From Hygrocybe punicea (taxonomy: Eukaryota > Basidiomycota > Agaricomycetes > Agaricales > Hygrophoraceae), in assembly GCA_963556145.1 (NCBI GenBank), contig OY744473.1, forward strand, positions 248,001 to 312,000: 64,000 nt of DNA, written 5' to 3'. Positions 1-11,361 of this stretch are shown here, piece after piece. Every line of letters starts with the position of its first letter. Position 1 is the first letter of the stretch. The position numbers and the translations under genes are program-made. The notes beneath the pieces were generated by a model that saw only the letters and a program-made list of their open reading frames with translations, was not told the origin of the DNA and ran no database searches.

Positions 1-1577
1 GTTTGCTGGTCTCTTTATGTCGGCCGGGAGTTTTGCGTGGCTGCCCCTTCAGACCGAAAGGCGATCCCGATTCCACTTGTCGATATCGAGAGTGAACAGA
101 GGCCATGGCATTACCCGCCGTCGGGCATCCCTCCCCAACCTAACTACTTGTCAAGCACCTTTACGGCAACATGTGAGCTGCTCCGCATTGGACGGCGGAT
201 CATGGGCATTGTGTGAGCCTTTTTTTCAAAGAAATCATGTATGAAAAGTTGTGAGTTACTAGGACCACAGTAATGCGTTGAGTAATCCTGGTACAAGGCA
301 AGAAGTGAGCCACGAAGTTATCACCAAAATCGAGTCAGTAACCGATTTAATTTGCTCCTTTGTTTTATATACCTTTTTGTTGTTGTTGACGCACAGTGTG
401 GAACTCAACACTTGGAAGGAAACTTTGTCGCCGGAAGTCAGGATCAGATCAACAAGCCGAGCCACGGCAACTCCACATCAGCTCATGTTGGAGTTAGCCT
501 ATTGGTGGTTCATCATCCTTCTACATCGACCATTCTACCGCCGAACCCGACCCGCTCCTGGGTCAGAGAAAGACATCGATCATGTCAAGGTTTGCTTCGA
601 CCTCAATGTGTCTGATTTCGTTTGATAAGATTTATTGTGGCGACTAGCTTTGCGATCGAGCGGCGCGCAACATCATGGAGCTTCTCGGGGCATGGCGGTC
701 ATCATATTCGCTGCGTTACGTTCCCGTTACGTTGATCGGAGTCGTGTTCTCAGCCGGAACCATATTCCTTCTATCGGCTGTCCAGGCCTCCTCCGGGACC
801 CGTCTGGCCAAGGTCTCCTTCTCCCAGTCGCTCTCCCAGGCCGACCTGTGCATCCAGTATCTATTGGAGTCGGGTAGATCTTTCCAGTGTGCGACCGATA
901 TCGCAGGGATTCTGGGGAACCTTTTACAGGAGGAACTAAAGTCGAGACTGCTGGACCACAATACTATTCCGCCATCAGCATTGAACGTGCCCGGACTGTC
1001 TACGCAGGTGCAGAATTTTCCCTCGAGTTCATCATCTACTTCATACGCGATTGCGATGTCGCCGTCATCGTCATCGTCATCACACCCACCACAACTTTCT
1101 GAGTCCCCTTTGACACCGTCCCAGTCGAATAGATGGCACCTGAGTGGTCATCACACCTCAGTCCCAGCTCAACAATGCTCTGGATCTCACGACCAATGGA
1201 GTGCGACCATCAGCAACATGATGATACAAGACAGGGACGACATTGATATCGACACCAACCTCGCGACACCAGCAACAGCTGCTGATGTTCCCCCCGGAGC
1301 CGGCTTGCGTTCTTCCTTCCATACGGGGCCTGGTATGTGGGGTGCTGGGGAGACGTTCACGGTTAATTATAATAACTTTGATCACGCCTTTATGCCTACG
1401 AGATCTGGAACGCCTGGGTTTCAGTTTGAACTTGCAGGGGACCGGCTGGAACGCCAACTCTGTGTTCTCGCGCAAGAAGAGCCCCAGGCGCCGTTGGATT
1501 TGACGGATGAGGATATGGTGGCGGTGGTACAGATGTTGAGTCAGCAGTATCCGCCAAGTTCTCATATGATGGATTGA
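1..1577 (+). CDS. Fungal-specific transcription factor, C-terminal part (5' end outside window)
   Basis: The reading frame is open from base 1 and four exons join in frame: 1-212, 271-333, 397-589 and 648-1577 (about 465 residues). Early residues include WSLYVGREFC and IPIPLVDIESEQRPW, followed by a stretch around LNTWKETL, then LLHRPFYRR, then NIMELLGAWRSSYSLRYVP. This order is characteristic of the fungal_trans domain of Zn2Cys6 transcription factors of the nirA/xylanase-regulator type. The DNA-binding Zn cluster would lie upstream of the window. The last 200 residues are Ser/Pro-rich and end in an acidic segment, as expected for an activation region. All junctions use GT-AG and no stop interrupts the model. 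The target pathway cannot be told from this part. The family call is confident; splice sites are inferred from frame continuity. Confidence 0.85.
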
Positions 1578-1660
1578 TATTGGGCCGTTTTTCGATATAT
1601 ATACCAAGTATATCATTATGCAGTTTTTTTTTTTTAAAGGAGGTTGCTGGTGTCCTAGAT

Positions 1661-2292
1661 TTACAGCCGTTTTTGAAATTCTTGAGACTTTCTGAATTTT
1701 TTTTGATAGTTTGGAAAAATGTTGACTTTTGAAAAATTTTTGAGTGCTGTATTTTGTATCTCATGAAATACTGCATGGATTGACATGGTTATAGAGGGAA
1801 AGTTGTACTATGTCTTAAGGGCTATCTACTCCTGTAATTACATTTAGAAAATATTTAGTGTGTGGTGAGTTGTGGATGAAACAAAAGGTAAACCAGTACT
1901 TTGTGACACCCCAAATGATATTGTCAAAGTAATGCCAAATGCCATCAAATGAACTCCTATGAAGAAGATTGTAGAGAGGAAGTTGTTCATTTTGTCAAGG
2001 GCTAGAAGTACACATACTGTGTTTTTCTTTATTTGAGCCAATATTTCATCATTACTATGTTTGTCTGCATTTTGTTTCATCCACAACTCACCACACACTA
2101 AATATTTTCTAAATGTAATTACGGGAGTAGATAGCCCTGAAGACATAGTACAACTTTCCCTCTATAACAATGTCAATCCATGCAGTATTTCATGAGATAC
2201 AAAATACAGCACTCAAAAATTTTCAAAGTCAACATTTTTCTAAACTATCAAAAAAATTCAGAAAGTGTCAAGAATTTCAAAAATGGCTGTAA
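1661..2292. repeat. Foldback (long inverted repeat), arms about 225 bp
   Basis: The left arm (1661-1886) and right arm (2070-2292) are near-perfect reverse complements, beginning with TTACAGCCGTTTTTG and ending next to the loop with GTGGATGAAACAAAA. The 180-bp loop has no coding signal. This is a MITE-like palindromic element just 3' of the transcription factor gene. No target-site duplication was found, because the outer flanks still resemble each other weakly and the true boundary is unclear. Confidence 0.75.
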
Positions 2293-2349
2293 TTTATGAG
2301 ACATGACAAAGAAATTTGGTGGTAATGACCAAGTCTAAAAATACTTTGA

Positions 2350-4234
2350 GGACGTTGTGCACAATCATGAGAAAAAAAATGATGTCATCTCAAGTGAACA
2401 CCTGACAGTCATCTTGATCCCAGGTACACTTCACTTTGGTTGTTTATCAGATGATGAATTGACCAGTAACAGTGATGAAAGTGAAGCGGAATTATTGCTA
2501 AGGAAGGGCAGGTTGTTCGCACGTGGAAAATGCAGCTGCCAGGGTAAAAATGAAAACTTGTTGCATGTACGTCTGCCTATCTGGTCAAATTATTGACCTG
2601 TCTTGTGAAGAGCAAGCTGCGTGATTATCTTTGAGATAAGAAGGTTCTACTGGGGTGAAAGGCCGGTATTCCTGAGTCCCCATCCAAAGCAGAAGTAAAA
2701 CTGTTTGAGGAAGATGGCGAAGGTGGACTGGACACATCCTTCGATTATACTGGCATCAATCACTCAAACTCACAAAGTGAAATCAAGAAGTGATAGGACT
2801 GCTTGTCTAAAAGTTAGCGTTAGGATGGCAAACATCCAAATCTTCAGTATCATGCTGATATGATGGAGATTGAGCACATGCGAGGTCTTTGCCTCAGAAA
2901 ACTCAGTCGTACGTACCATGAAGCCAAATGGTTGTCCAGAGAGCAAATAAAGTGGAGCTCATGACAGCCTGAAATGATCAGTGCCAGGCCAACATACAAC
3001 AGAAGCAAAGGGATAGGATGATCTCTCGCAGAAAAGGAGTAAGCTCACCAAATATCAGATGATGGCTATATGACACCTGTCTTCTAGCTTTATGATCGGT
3101 GGAAACATGCTGTCCTCAAACAGAAGGGAACTGATCATCCTGCATGGGTTGAAATCTGACAAATTTTACAAAAACTCAATGTTCATGGAATGAGCAGTGA
3201 CAAAACTGATTCCCCATTTCAATTGCAAAACAAGACTCTACACTGGTTGGCATTGCCTTGGATTAATCCTGCCCTTACCACCCTCTTTGAAGCCATTGGC
3301 ACATATGAAAAGGCAGTCGTTGACGAATTCTTGATGTCTGCCACCAGCAATAAACCAATTCCTTGAATCTACATTGCCACCAAGACCAACCACAACAGCC
3401 CACCAGTGCAAAAATTACCTTGCAACTGGTACAACAATGATTGATATAAAACACATACAACAGCATATCATTCATTTCTGGAGGCATCTTCAGCTGTGCC
3501 TATTCCTTGTTTGGTAAGCATTTGCGATTCTGATGTGGTTTTTCAATGCTCATTGTCACAAAGACGAAATATAACCCTTAGTGATTTGCTCGGGTGGTCA
3601 CACAGAGTTGGAAACAAAATGTATAGGTAGATCTGTAATTGACACCTTTCTAAAAACTTTCCTTGAAACATGAGCTCGGTCAGAGTCTCCTTGGTTGATG
3701 ATGGTAACTGTCAGTGTGACATGAGTCATTATTTTGTTCAACTTCACATCCTGACAGCCCACTCAGCAGGGTACTGATGAGATAACAGGGGCCAGTCATT
3801 GGCCTACTGCATCTGTCCAGTGTACAGTTTCTAAATCAGAACTTACATATGACTGTTGTACAGATTCAGAAACAAATATAAAATCTGTACTAAACTTGGT
3901 GTGAGAAGCAAAGTTTAGCCCTGTACAATAGGACCAATTTAAAAATTTTGAGAACATCTGTATATGTGGCAGACTTAAAATGGATAGTTGAATTGGACCA
4001 TGTTACAGATGATTCTTTACATTTAATCTCTGCATCTAAATCTGGACAGGTAACTGATTGCAACACAGATTGACAATATGAATCACAATAAGATTTATAA
4101 TTTGTCAGTCCAATTGGTACAGGATGCAGATGTTGACACAAATGCCAAATCTGTCACAACATCTATGTCATTCACAGATCCATTGGTTTATTTGAAATAT
4201 TACCTAACATCAGTCACAAATCTGTCACACAGTC
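2350..4234 (+). pseudogene. Decayed transposon-associated ORF (left remnant of the helicase-carrying element)
   Basis: Forward-strand fragments such as LYDRWKHAVLKQKG, HGMSSDKTDSP and LPWINPALTTLF (about 3080-3300), then LPCNWYN near 3420, resemble a basidiomycete hypothetical family with a conserved SSDE(S/T)D motif and a downstream LPRNFYD-like motif, often found in repeats. Stops and frameshifts are frequent, so this is a relic. It is cut by the element inserted at 4235, and the same AT-rich tract resumes at 7369 with helicase remnants. The family assignment is from memory of motif order only. Confidence 0.4.
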
Positions 4235-5862
4235 CACCTACCCTTCCCACACTACCAGTCTAATTATACTAGACTGTGACGTGTGACATTTAGTTTGATT
4301 TGACTTAAACCTGCCAATTCTCTACTCCAGCCATATCCCCAGCAACACCGGGAACACCATAACTACAAAGTTGTATATAGTAGATTAGATAATAATATCT
4401 GTCCAAAACGGGGATCAGCATTGGGATCTTCCCGCCACTGCCCCGGATCTTTCCACCGCTGTCAGGGACCTTGAGCTCACTGTCAGCAACAGCAAGCTTG
4501 ACTTACTCACTCTCCCCCTGTCTTTTCAAGCTGATTTTTTTGTATATAATATATTTATTCTTGTACTTACTATAGATGGACTAATATACATGATAATACA
4601 GCAAATAAAAGAGAAATAAAAGAAACAAAAAATAAGGATACATGGGGTGCTACCATTGAACCGGTGGGTACTCACCTTCGTGGGGGCGCCGGATGGGGTC
4701 TGAAATTGGTGGCAAAGGGCGCTAGAGGGTGAGTGAGGGCTGGGACGGATGATGGGGGGTGGGGAAGGTTGCATGGAGTGGGGGGTGGCAATACATGGTG
4801 GGGAAAGGGCTTGGAAGTGAGGTGGATGAGTGAAATGGAAAGGCAATGGATGGGGGAGGGCTCCCGGCCCTGAAAAAGCGGTGGGAAGGGGTAAGTACAT
4901 GGGGAAAAAGCAGGAGGGGGATGGGTACTCACCTGTACCATTAGGGGCGCCCCGCGGCCCTCCCAATATCCCACCTTCAATGAAGCAAGTGGGGACATCA
5001 TCTCAGATGGCCCCATTGTGCATTCCATGGTTTTCATGGTCCAGATAGGTTGTGCCATTGAGTTGTGCGAGGGTGGCAACTAGGGCAGTTGTGACGGCGA
5101 TATCTCAATGACACCGCTGCTGTTAACCACACCATCGCCAGTGGAGTGGTACAGAGGTACCTCTCTGAGCTAGCTGGAGAGTCTCGCTGAAGAGCTGGTG
5201 AGGAAGACTGATTTGGAACTACTACCAAACAAGGGACTATCTACAATGAACCTTGGGAACCTCATCACGTCACTGGACACTCGCTACCACTCCACCGGTG
5301 GCAACCCTCCATGTTGCCTTTGTCATGTTCATTGCTGTGCGCCAAGCCCACCGCTGCTGGTTTCAACATTTGAGACCGTTGGCTGAAAAAGTCGGGCACA
5401 CTCCTGTGCAGCTTTGAGGACATCTGGGCTGGTGGTCTCTGTGCAAATCATTGCCATCATTGTCCTCCTCCTCGTTTCTGTTGTTGTTGAGGGGGTGAGT
5501 AGTGGAAGCGTGGCAGGAGGCAAGTTGGGAGGCAGGCATGTGGTATTAAAAGGTAAGTGAACAGTCACATGCCTTTTAAACTTTTACCACCACCATCCCC
5601 CATTCTGCTGTGCTCCCACTCCCCACCACCTCAACAACAACAGAAATGAGGATGACAAGGATGACAGCAATGATTGGCACCAAGGCTGCCCCCCTGTATG
5701 CCCTCAAAACCAAGTAGGAGTGCCCCTGTCATTTTCAACCAACAGCCTTGAACTTCAAAACTAGCCGTGATGGATCAGGCACGCAGCAATGAATGCTATG
5801 GAGGCAACGTAGTGGGTTGCCCACGGCAGTGGTGTCATCAATGGCATTGTCGTCGTCGAGGT

Positions 5863-6489
5863 TAGGGCCGGTCAGGGGTACACCCGCAGTGCTCTGGGGC
5901 TGTACTCGGACCCGTACCCGAGGCCAAAAGTACGGGTATGGCACGAGTTTTGCAGGGGTACAGGAAGAAACATGCAAAATACCCTATTTTTACCTGTTTT
6001 TGGTGGTTTTTATGGTTATTGTGGACGGAATACTGGCCGGATCCCTTTAGTGTAAAGGTACACAATGTTCAGAATAGTGTGGAGAGTGTTGAGAGCATTT
6101 TTACATATTTTTACAAGCAATGATTCTCATTATATCCCTCAAAAACATGCAAAATACCCCATTTTTACCTGTTTTTGGTGGTTTTGATGATTATTGTGGA
6201 TGGAATACTGGTCGGATCCCTTTAGTGTAAAGGAACACAATGTTTAGAATACCGTGGGGAGTGTTGAGAGCATTTTTACATATTTTTACAAGCAATGATT
6301 CTCATTATATCCCTCAAAAATAGCAAAAAATACCCCAAAAATTGAGTTTTTGATGTTTCTTCTCCCAAAAAAAATACAGCCCATACCCGTGTGGGTACTG
6401 CGGGTATTCTGAGGCTGGACTCGTACCCTTAACCCGTGGTACCCATACTCTTAACCCCTGGGGGTATTGCATACCCTTGACCTGCCCTA
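5863..6489. mobile_element. 627-bp nested MITE with GGGTA/TACCC word arrays and perfect 8-bp TSD
   Basis: The element starts TAGGGCCGGTCAGGGGTA and ends with the complement-like TACCCTTGACCTGCCCTA. Both flanks are GTCGAGGT (5855-5862 and 6490-6497), a perfect 8-bp TSD. Each end carries a dense array of TACCC/GGGTA words, in opposite orientation at the two ends. The middle holds a 175-bp direct duplication. There is no ORF of interest. It lies inside the larger 4235-7368 element. Confidence 0.9.
5971..6319. repeat. Two direct copies of a 175-bp unit
   Basis: The segment starting at CATGCAAAATACCC (5971) is repeated from 6146 with a few substitutions, and each copy ends near ATATCCCTCAAAAA. 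It forms the whole core of the nested MITE. Confidence 0.9.
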
Positions 6490-7368
6490 GTCGAGGTATT
6501 ATCGCTGGAACTGCCGCCATCACCACCCTCGCGCAACTTGATGACGGGACCAATTAGGATGGTGAAACCCATGACAGGGCCACTGGGGACATCAAAGATG
6601 ATGTTCCCCATGTTTTTATTAATGGTGGAATACAGGGAGGGCCGTGGGGGGCCCAATGGTGCAGGTGAGTACCTGCCTATTCCTGCTCTTTCTCCCACTT
6701 ACTGACCCCTCCCTGCTCCTTGTTTGGAGCTGGGAATCCTCCCCACCCCTCTCCTTACTCTGGTCACCACCCATCTCGTTTACTCACTGCTTTCCCACCA
6801 CCCACTTCCACCACCCCAGGCTGGCCATCCTCCCCCACTCCCCGCATCCTTCCTGCCCCTCTGGCGCCCTTACCCATCACCAGTGGACCCAATGTGACAC
6901 CTCTGTGAAGGTGAGTACCCACTGGTTCAATGGTAACACCCCATGTATCCTTATTTTTTGTTTCTTTTATTTCTCTTTTATTTGCTGTATTATCATATAT
7001 ATTAGTCCATCTATAGTACAAGAATAAATATATTATATACAAAAAAATCAGCTTGAAAAGACAGGGGGAGAGTGAGTAAGTCAAGCTTGCTGTTGCTGAC
7101 AGTGAGCTCGAGGGTCCCTGACAGCAGTGGAAAGATCTGGGGCAGCGGCGGAAAGATCCTGGGCAGCGGTGGAAAGATCCTGAACCTGATCCACATTTTG
7201 GACAGATATCATTATCTAATCTATGATATACAACTTGTAGTAACGGTGTTCCTGGTGTTGCTAGGGATATGGCTGGAGTAGAGAATTGGCAGGTGTAAGT
7301 CAAATCAAACTAAATGTCACACGTCACAGTCTAGTATAATTAGACTGGTAGTGTGGGAAGGGTAGGTG

Positions 7369-10062
7369 ACCCAGTCAGATGGTGCTGTGTCTCCTGTGAA
7401 TGTGTGGAACAAAATGGCATTGCACACATGGCTCAGCAGCTATGCCAGGCTGCATGAACTCCTTCTCCTCCAATGTGAAACACTTTGCGGTGCCCCAGAA
7501 CATGGAACTGAAATGACCACCATGCAAAAAGAGAACACCAACACATGAAATGACAAGAATCTGGCCATCCTTGACAAACACCTGGCTCTTCTCCATCTAT
7601 ACAACAAATCCAGTGCACAGATGGGTCATGACAAGGTCATACCACACACAGTTGATGCCTTCACTTCTGACATCCCAATTCAAGCTTGCTCTGGCTTGTC
7701 CCTTTATAGAGATTGCAGTGCACATCTGCATGCCTGAGAGGTTGGATATCAAGAAGCTGTACCAGGAGCATCTCTTTGTTGATGATGGCAGACTTTTCAA
7801 CACCAACAACCTGTCCAATGAGATGAAGGAGTTTACAGAGCCCATCATTGGTGTGGGTCTGACTGTCAATGAATGGAGACACATCAGCATCACCTGGAAG
7901 TGTAAACTGTGCAGCACTGCCATGGAACTATATGAAGAAGCTGGATTGGAAGATACTGTGGATGTCCTCCAAGCAGGTCACAACCAACACACAGAGGAGT
8001 GGATTTATGGCATCAGACGAGATGCACTGGCAGATGCAGCAGAGGATGTTCTGCCTCTCTTTATGCAGGCCAGCACAAAGTGGCAGATAGTGCACAAGGT
8101 CATGCCAGGTGAGCTCTTATTGCTTATCTCACAGATCCATATCAATAATTCAAACACAACAGGAGGCCTGATGTTACCATACACCAAGGCACACATGGAC
8201 ACTTTTGATGATCTAGTTGCCAGAGGTGTCATCAAGGTCAAGCGATGTAAAAACAACATGCCCAACACCACAATTGACCTTGATGCCATTGTGGACCAGG
8301 TGGTGGATTGACCCATGCCTCGTCTGACAGATCTGATCATGGATGTTGTTACCTCGGTCCTAAGAAAAGCTCCCACCACCATTGAGGTCTCTGATAATGA
8401 CATGGAAGACATGTATATTGAGGGTGTCTTCAATGATGTGCCTGAGGTCATTATTGCCCAGCCAGATCCAATCATTGTCCATGAAGAACTGGAGAACTCA
8501 GCATTGGAAGTCATGGGTGCAATGCTCAAGCATCAACACCCAAAGTGGACCTGCAACCAGCAGAGGCTTGCCATGATAGAGGTTTTGTCTCTTCAACATG
8601 ATGTCCTAAATGTGTACCAGCTCAGGAAAGTCCATGCTCATCGTTGTGCTAAGTCTGTTGGAAGAGGCCAAGATCACAGTGGCAGTTTTGCCCCTCAAGT
8701 CTCTGCTGCAGGATTATTCAAGAAAACTGACAGCTCAGAGTGTTCCCTTCACCATGTTCACAAGCCATCCATCCTTCAGCCTCACCAGTGCATGCCAACT
8801 GATACTTGTCACCATTGATCAGGCAAGATCCAAAAAATGGCACCAGGAAATAGCAGAGCTCAACCAACGCATTCCTGTAGTCAGGATGGTGTTTGTTGAG
8901 GGCCACTTTGCCCTCATTGATCATGACTGGAGGGCCTTGCTGGACATAATACATGATCTCAGGCAATTTCCCATGCAGTTTATTGTGCTGTCAGCCACTC
9001 CCTCCAAAATAGCAAGATGCCACCATTGATGCTTATGGCCTCAGCAAAAACACCTTCATTATCCATACTCAGTCCAGCAGGCCCGAGCTCCAATACTTTA
9101 TTGAGGCTCCAGCTTCCTCAAATTTTGCCATCGTAAAGCATGTCAAGTGCCTCCTCCAAGAGGTTAAGTCAAGCTTGCAGCCAGATCACATCCTAATCTT
9201 TGTTCCATATGTGGACAACAGTGAGCATTTGGCAAATGAGCTGGAATGTGAATTTTACAGAGGAGGAAAAGAGATTGAAAATGATGAGAAGGAAGTCATG
9301 TATCAGAACTGGATATCTGGAGTGCACCATGTCATGATTTGCACCAATGCATTTGGTACCGGCAATGACTATCCACACATTCCCTTGGTCATCCATGCAA
9401 GTGGTCCAAAGGAGATGGTGGGTTACATACAAGAGTCATCCAGAGCAGGCTGTTCTGGCCAGGCATCGTGCTGCATCATCTTGCCCCTCAAGGCCCCAGC
9501 CAAGCCAGAAATAGAACCTGGTGTCATAAATCACAAGGGTCAGGTGGATGCCTATGACATGCTGTATGGCACAACCAAGTGCATACAGTTTGGCATCACT
9601 CTGTTCAATGATGGCCTTTGAGTCAGATGCACAGATGAACCAGGCAGCAAGCAATGCAGTCAGTGTCAAGCCCCAAAATGACTAGTCCCACCAAGAATGC
9701 AGCCAGTCACTGGTCTAGCCAGGCCAATATCAACAATGGCCATGGCAAAGGTGGCCACCACCCATCCCTTCCAGAACAAGTTTGAGGGAGCCAAGAGATG
9801 AAAGGTGGTATCATTGGCAGTGAAGAGTGGTCTCACAGATTAGCTCTTGAAGGGCTTGAAAATATTTCAAGGGATATGCTCATTCTGCAGGGTTTTTGAA
9901 GGATCAAGTCATCTATGGCACAACATGCTCAACTGTCCCACAATGCTTGGAATCATGTCCAAGGATCAGTACATCAACTACCAAAGCTGCATTCAGTATG
10001 ACACCAAGATTCATAGGATGATGATGTGCTTCTTCTGCCATGTGCCTCAGCTCAACTATTAA
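7369..10062 (+). pseudogene. Degenerate RecQ-like helicase with tyrosine-recombinase-like domain (telomere-linked-helicase type)
   Basis: Three blocks are visible in shifting frames. At 7600-8311, after a segment resembling the N-terminal part of fungal telomere-linked RecQ helicases, come NEWRHISI and about 40 residues later LQAGHNQHTEEWIYG. This spacing recalls the RH ... GH ... T ... Y boxes of tyrosine recombinases. At 8610-9029 there are SGKSMLIV (Walker A), VFVEGHFAL (a DEAH-like box with the Asp lost) and FIVLSAT (motif III). At 9175-9621 there are FGTGNDYPHIPLVIHA and QESSRAG, helicase motifs V and VI. A Cys/His-rich tail (CSFCRVF ... CFFCHVP) follows at 9880-10062. Several frameshifts and stops separate the blocks. 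No telomeric repeat is visible, so this is probably a dispersed mobile copy. Confidence 0.7.
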
Positions 10063-10607
10063 CTCCACACCAATTTCACTGGCTCCAGTGAGGACTGTGA
10101 GTGGCAAGAATATGTGGCGCCAATAGCATTGGCCGTTTTCATGAGCACTGAGCTGCAAGAAGCCACCAAAAGCGCATTTCAGATGTCAGTGGGAAAACAA
10201 AAAGGAGTTTGCAAAGTGGTTGAATTCAAAGCCAACACAGGGACATACCAGTAGAACCATAGAGCTGTTTTTGTGGTGCTGTGAACATTAACACCACACT
10301 TGGAAGTTTACATTATACTACACCATGTACATATAAATGGACCACAGCCATGTGGGCAAATTAATTCAGACTCGGCTGTCATCATGATTGCAATCAGGAG
10401 GTCCAAAAACCCCGGAAAGAAGTCAGTTGGAAGTACATCAAAAAGTCACATGTCACATGTCAAGTTGCCACAAGACCCATTCAAACTCAGCTGTTCACTC
10501 TTGATCTGCTACCACCATCATCAAAGGTCAGTATTTTTTTTTCATTGTAAAGTACTGGTTTTGGGTTGGTTACCATGTAGCTAGTTGTAATACATGTCTC
10601 ATCTGTG

Positions 10608-10785
10608 ATTTGACTTGGTCAATTCACTAACTCAAGTCATCTGACCAGTTGGTGGTTTCACCAAGTCAAGTCACATGACCAGTTGGTGAGTTTACCAACT
10701 CAAGTCACCTGACTAGTTGGTGAAATCACCAAGTCAAGTCACCTGACCAGTTGGTGGTTTCACCAAGTCAAGTCACCTGACACAG
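10608..10785. repeat. 34-bp tandem repeat, about five copies
   Basis: The units run GACCAGTTGGTGGTTTCACC followed by AAGTCAAGTCACCT with a 34-bp period. Each unit is partly palindromic (TTGGTG/CACCAA), and alternate units vary at the hairpin centre. It lies in AT-rich sequence with no gene between the helicase relic and the ORF at 10966; nothing else recognisable was seen in 10063-10965. Confidence 0.85.
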
Positions 10786-10965
10786 TTGTGCACAAACTTT
10801 ATTCATTATTCTGTTTTTGCAAAACATGAACTAACTTGATTGCTTCTTTCAGACCTTTTACCTCGCTTTGGTTACTTTTCATGCAAGTGTTCCAACAAGC
10901 TAACCACACTCCATTCAGCATAACTAAAAGCTGCATTCAGCTACCCATATATATACATATATACA

Positions 10966-11261
10966 ATGTCTTCATCTTCAGCTTCCAATGTTGCCTTGGC
11001 TATGAATGCAGCATTCAGCAACAACAGCTCAGTAGTAGGTAGCACAGTTGCACTAGAAGTAGAGACCCCAGCCTATCCTGCCATTGAGACCCCTGCCTTC
11101 CACAACTACCTCAAGCAGTTGGGATTGACAGAGATGGTTACTTTGCTTGTGCCATTGGAGAACATGGTGCCTCACTGGTTCCAACGTGAACTCAACCACA
11201 CCCACGTCAACAAGCTCAAGTTAGAAATCATGGAAAACATTGAGTCATACACATACCCACT
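10966..11261 (+). CDS. Unknown ORF, truncated by the assembly gap
   Basis: An open frame starts MSSSSASNVALAMNAAF and continues through FHNYLKQLGLTEMVTLLVP to the gap at 11262. Composition is ordinary and no family was recognised. It may be the N-terminus of another protein of the surrounding helicase-type mobile element, or a small unrelated gene. The stop codon is not visible, so it could equally be a chance ORF. Confidence 0.3.
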
Positions 11262-11361
11262 NNNNNNNNNNNNNNNNNNNNNNNNNNNNNNNNNNNNNNN
11301 NNNNNNNNNNNNNNNNNNNNNNNNNNNNNNNNNNNNNNNNNNNNNNNNNNNNNNNNNNNNN
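11262..11361. other. Assembly gap (100 N)
   Basis: Exactly 100 unknown bases, the conventional length for a gap of unknown size. It falls within or next to an inverted LTR copy, a likely cause of assembly failure. Confidence 0.99.

Larger units (their letters stand above)
4235..7368. mobile_element. Non-autonomous DNA transposon with long inverted repeats and 8-bp TSD
   Basis: The ends are CACCTACCCTTCCC and its complement. The inverted repeats are clear for about 480 bp (4235-4710 and 6890-7368) and weaker to about 740 bp. The flanking octamers are ACACAGTC (4227-4234) and ACCCAGTC (7369-7376), an 8-bp TSD with one mismatch, as expected for hAT- or KDZ-type transposition. The interior contains G-rich and C-rich tracts in mirror arrangement and a second transposon at 5863-6489. 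No transposase could be recognised, so the element is probably mobilised in trans. It splits the decayed helicase element, so it is younger than that element. Confidence 0.85.

Noticed and set aside
7369..10062. Subtelomeric location suggested by the telomere-linked-type helicase
   Set aside because: No TTAGGG-type repeats occur in the window and the copy is broken and surrounded by transposons; it is more likely a dispersed relic.
10608..10785. CRISPR-like array (regular repeats)
   Set aside because: The units are contiguous with no unique spacers and the genome is eukaryotic; this is a minisatellite.
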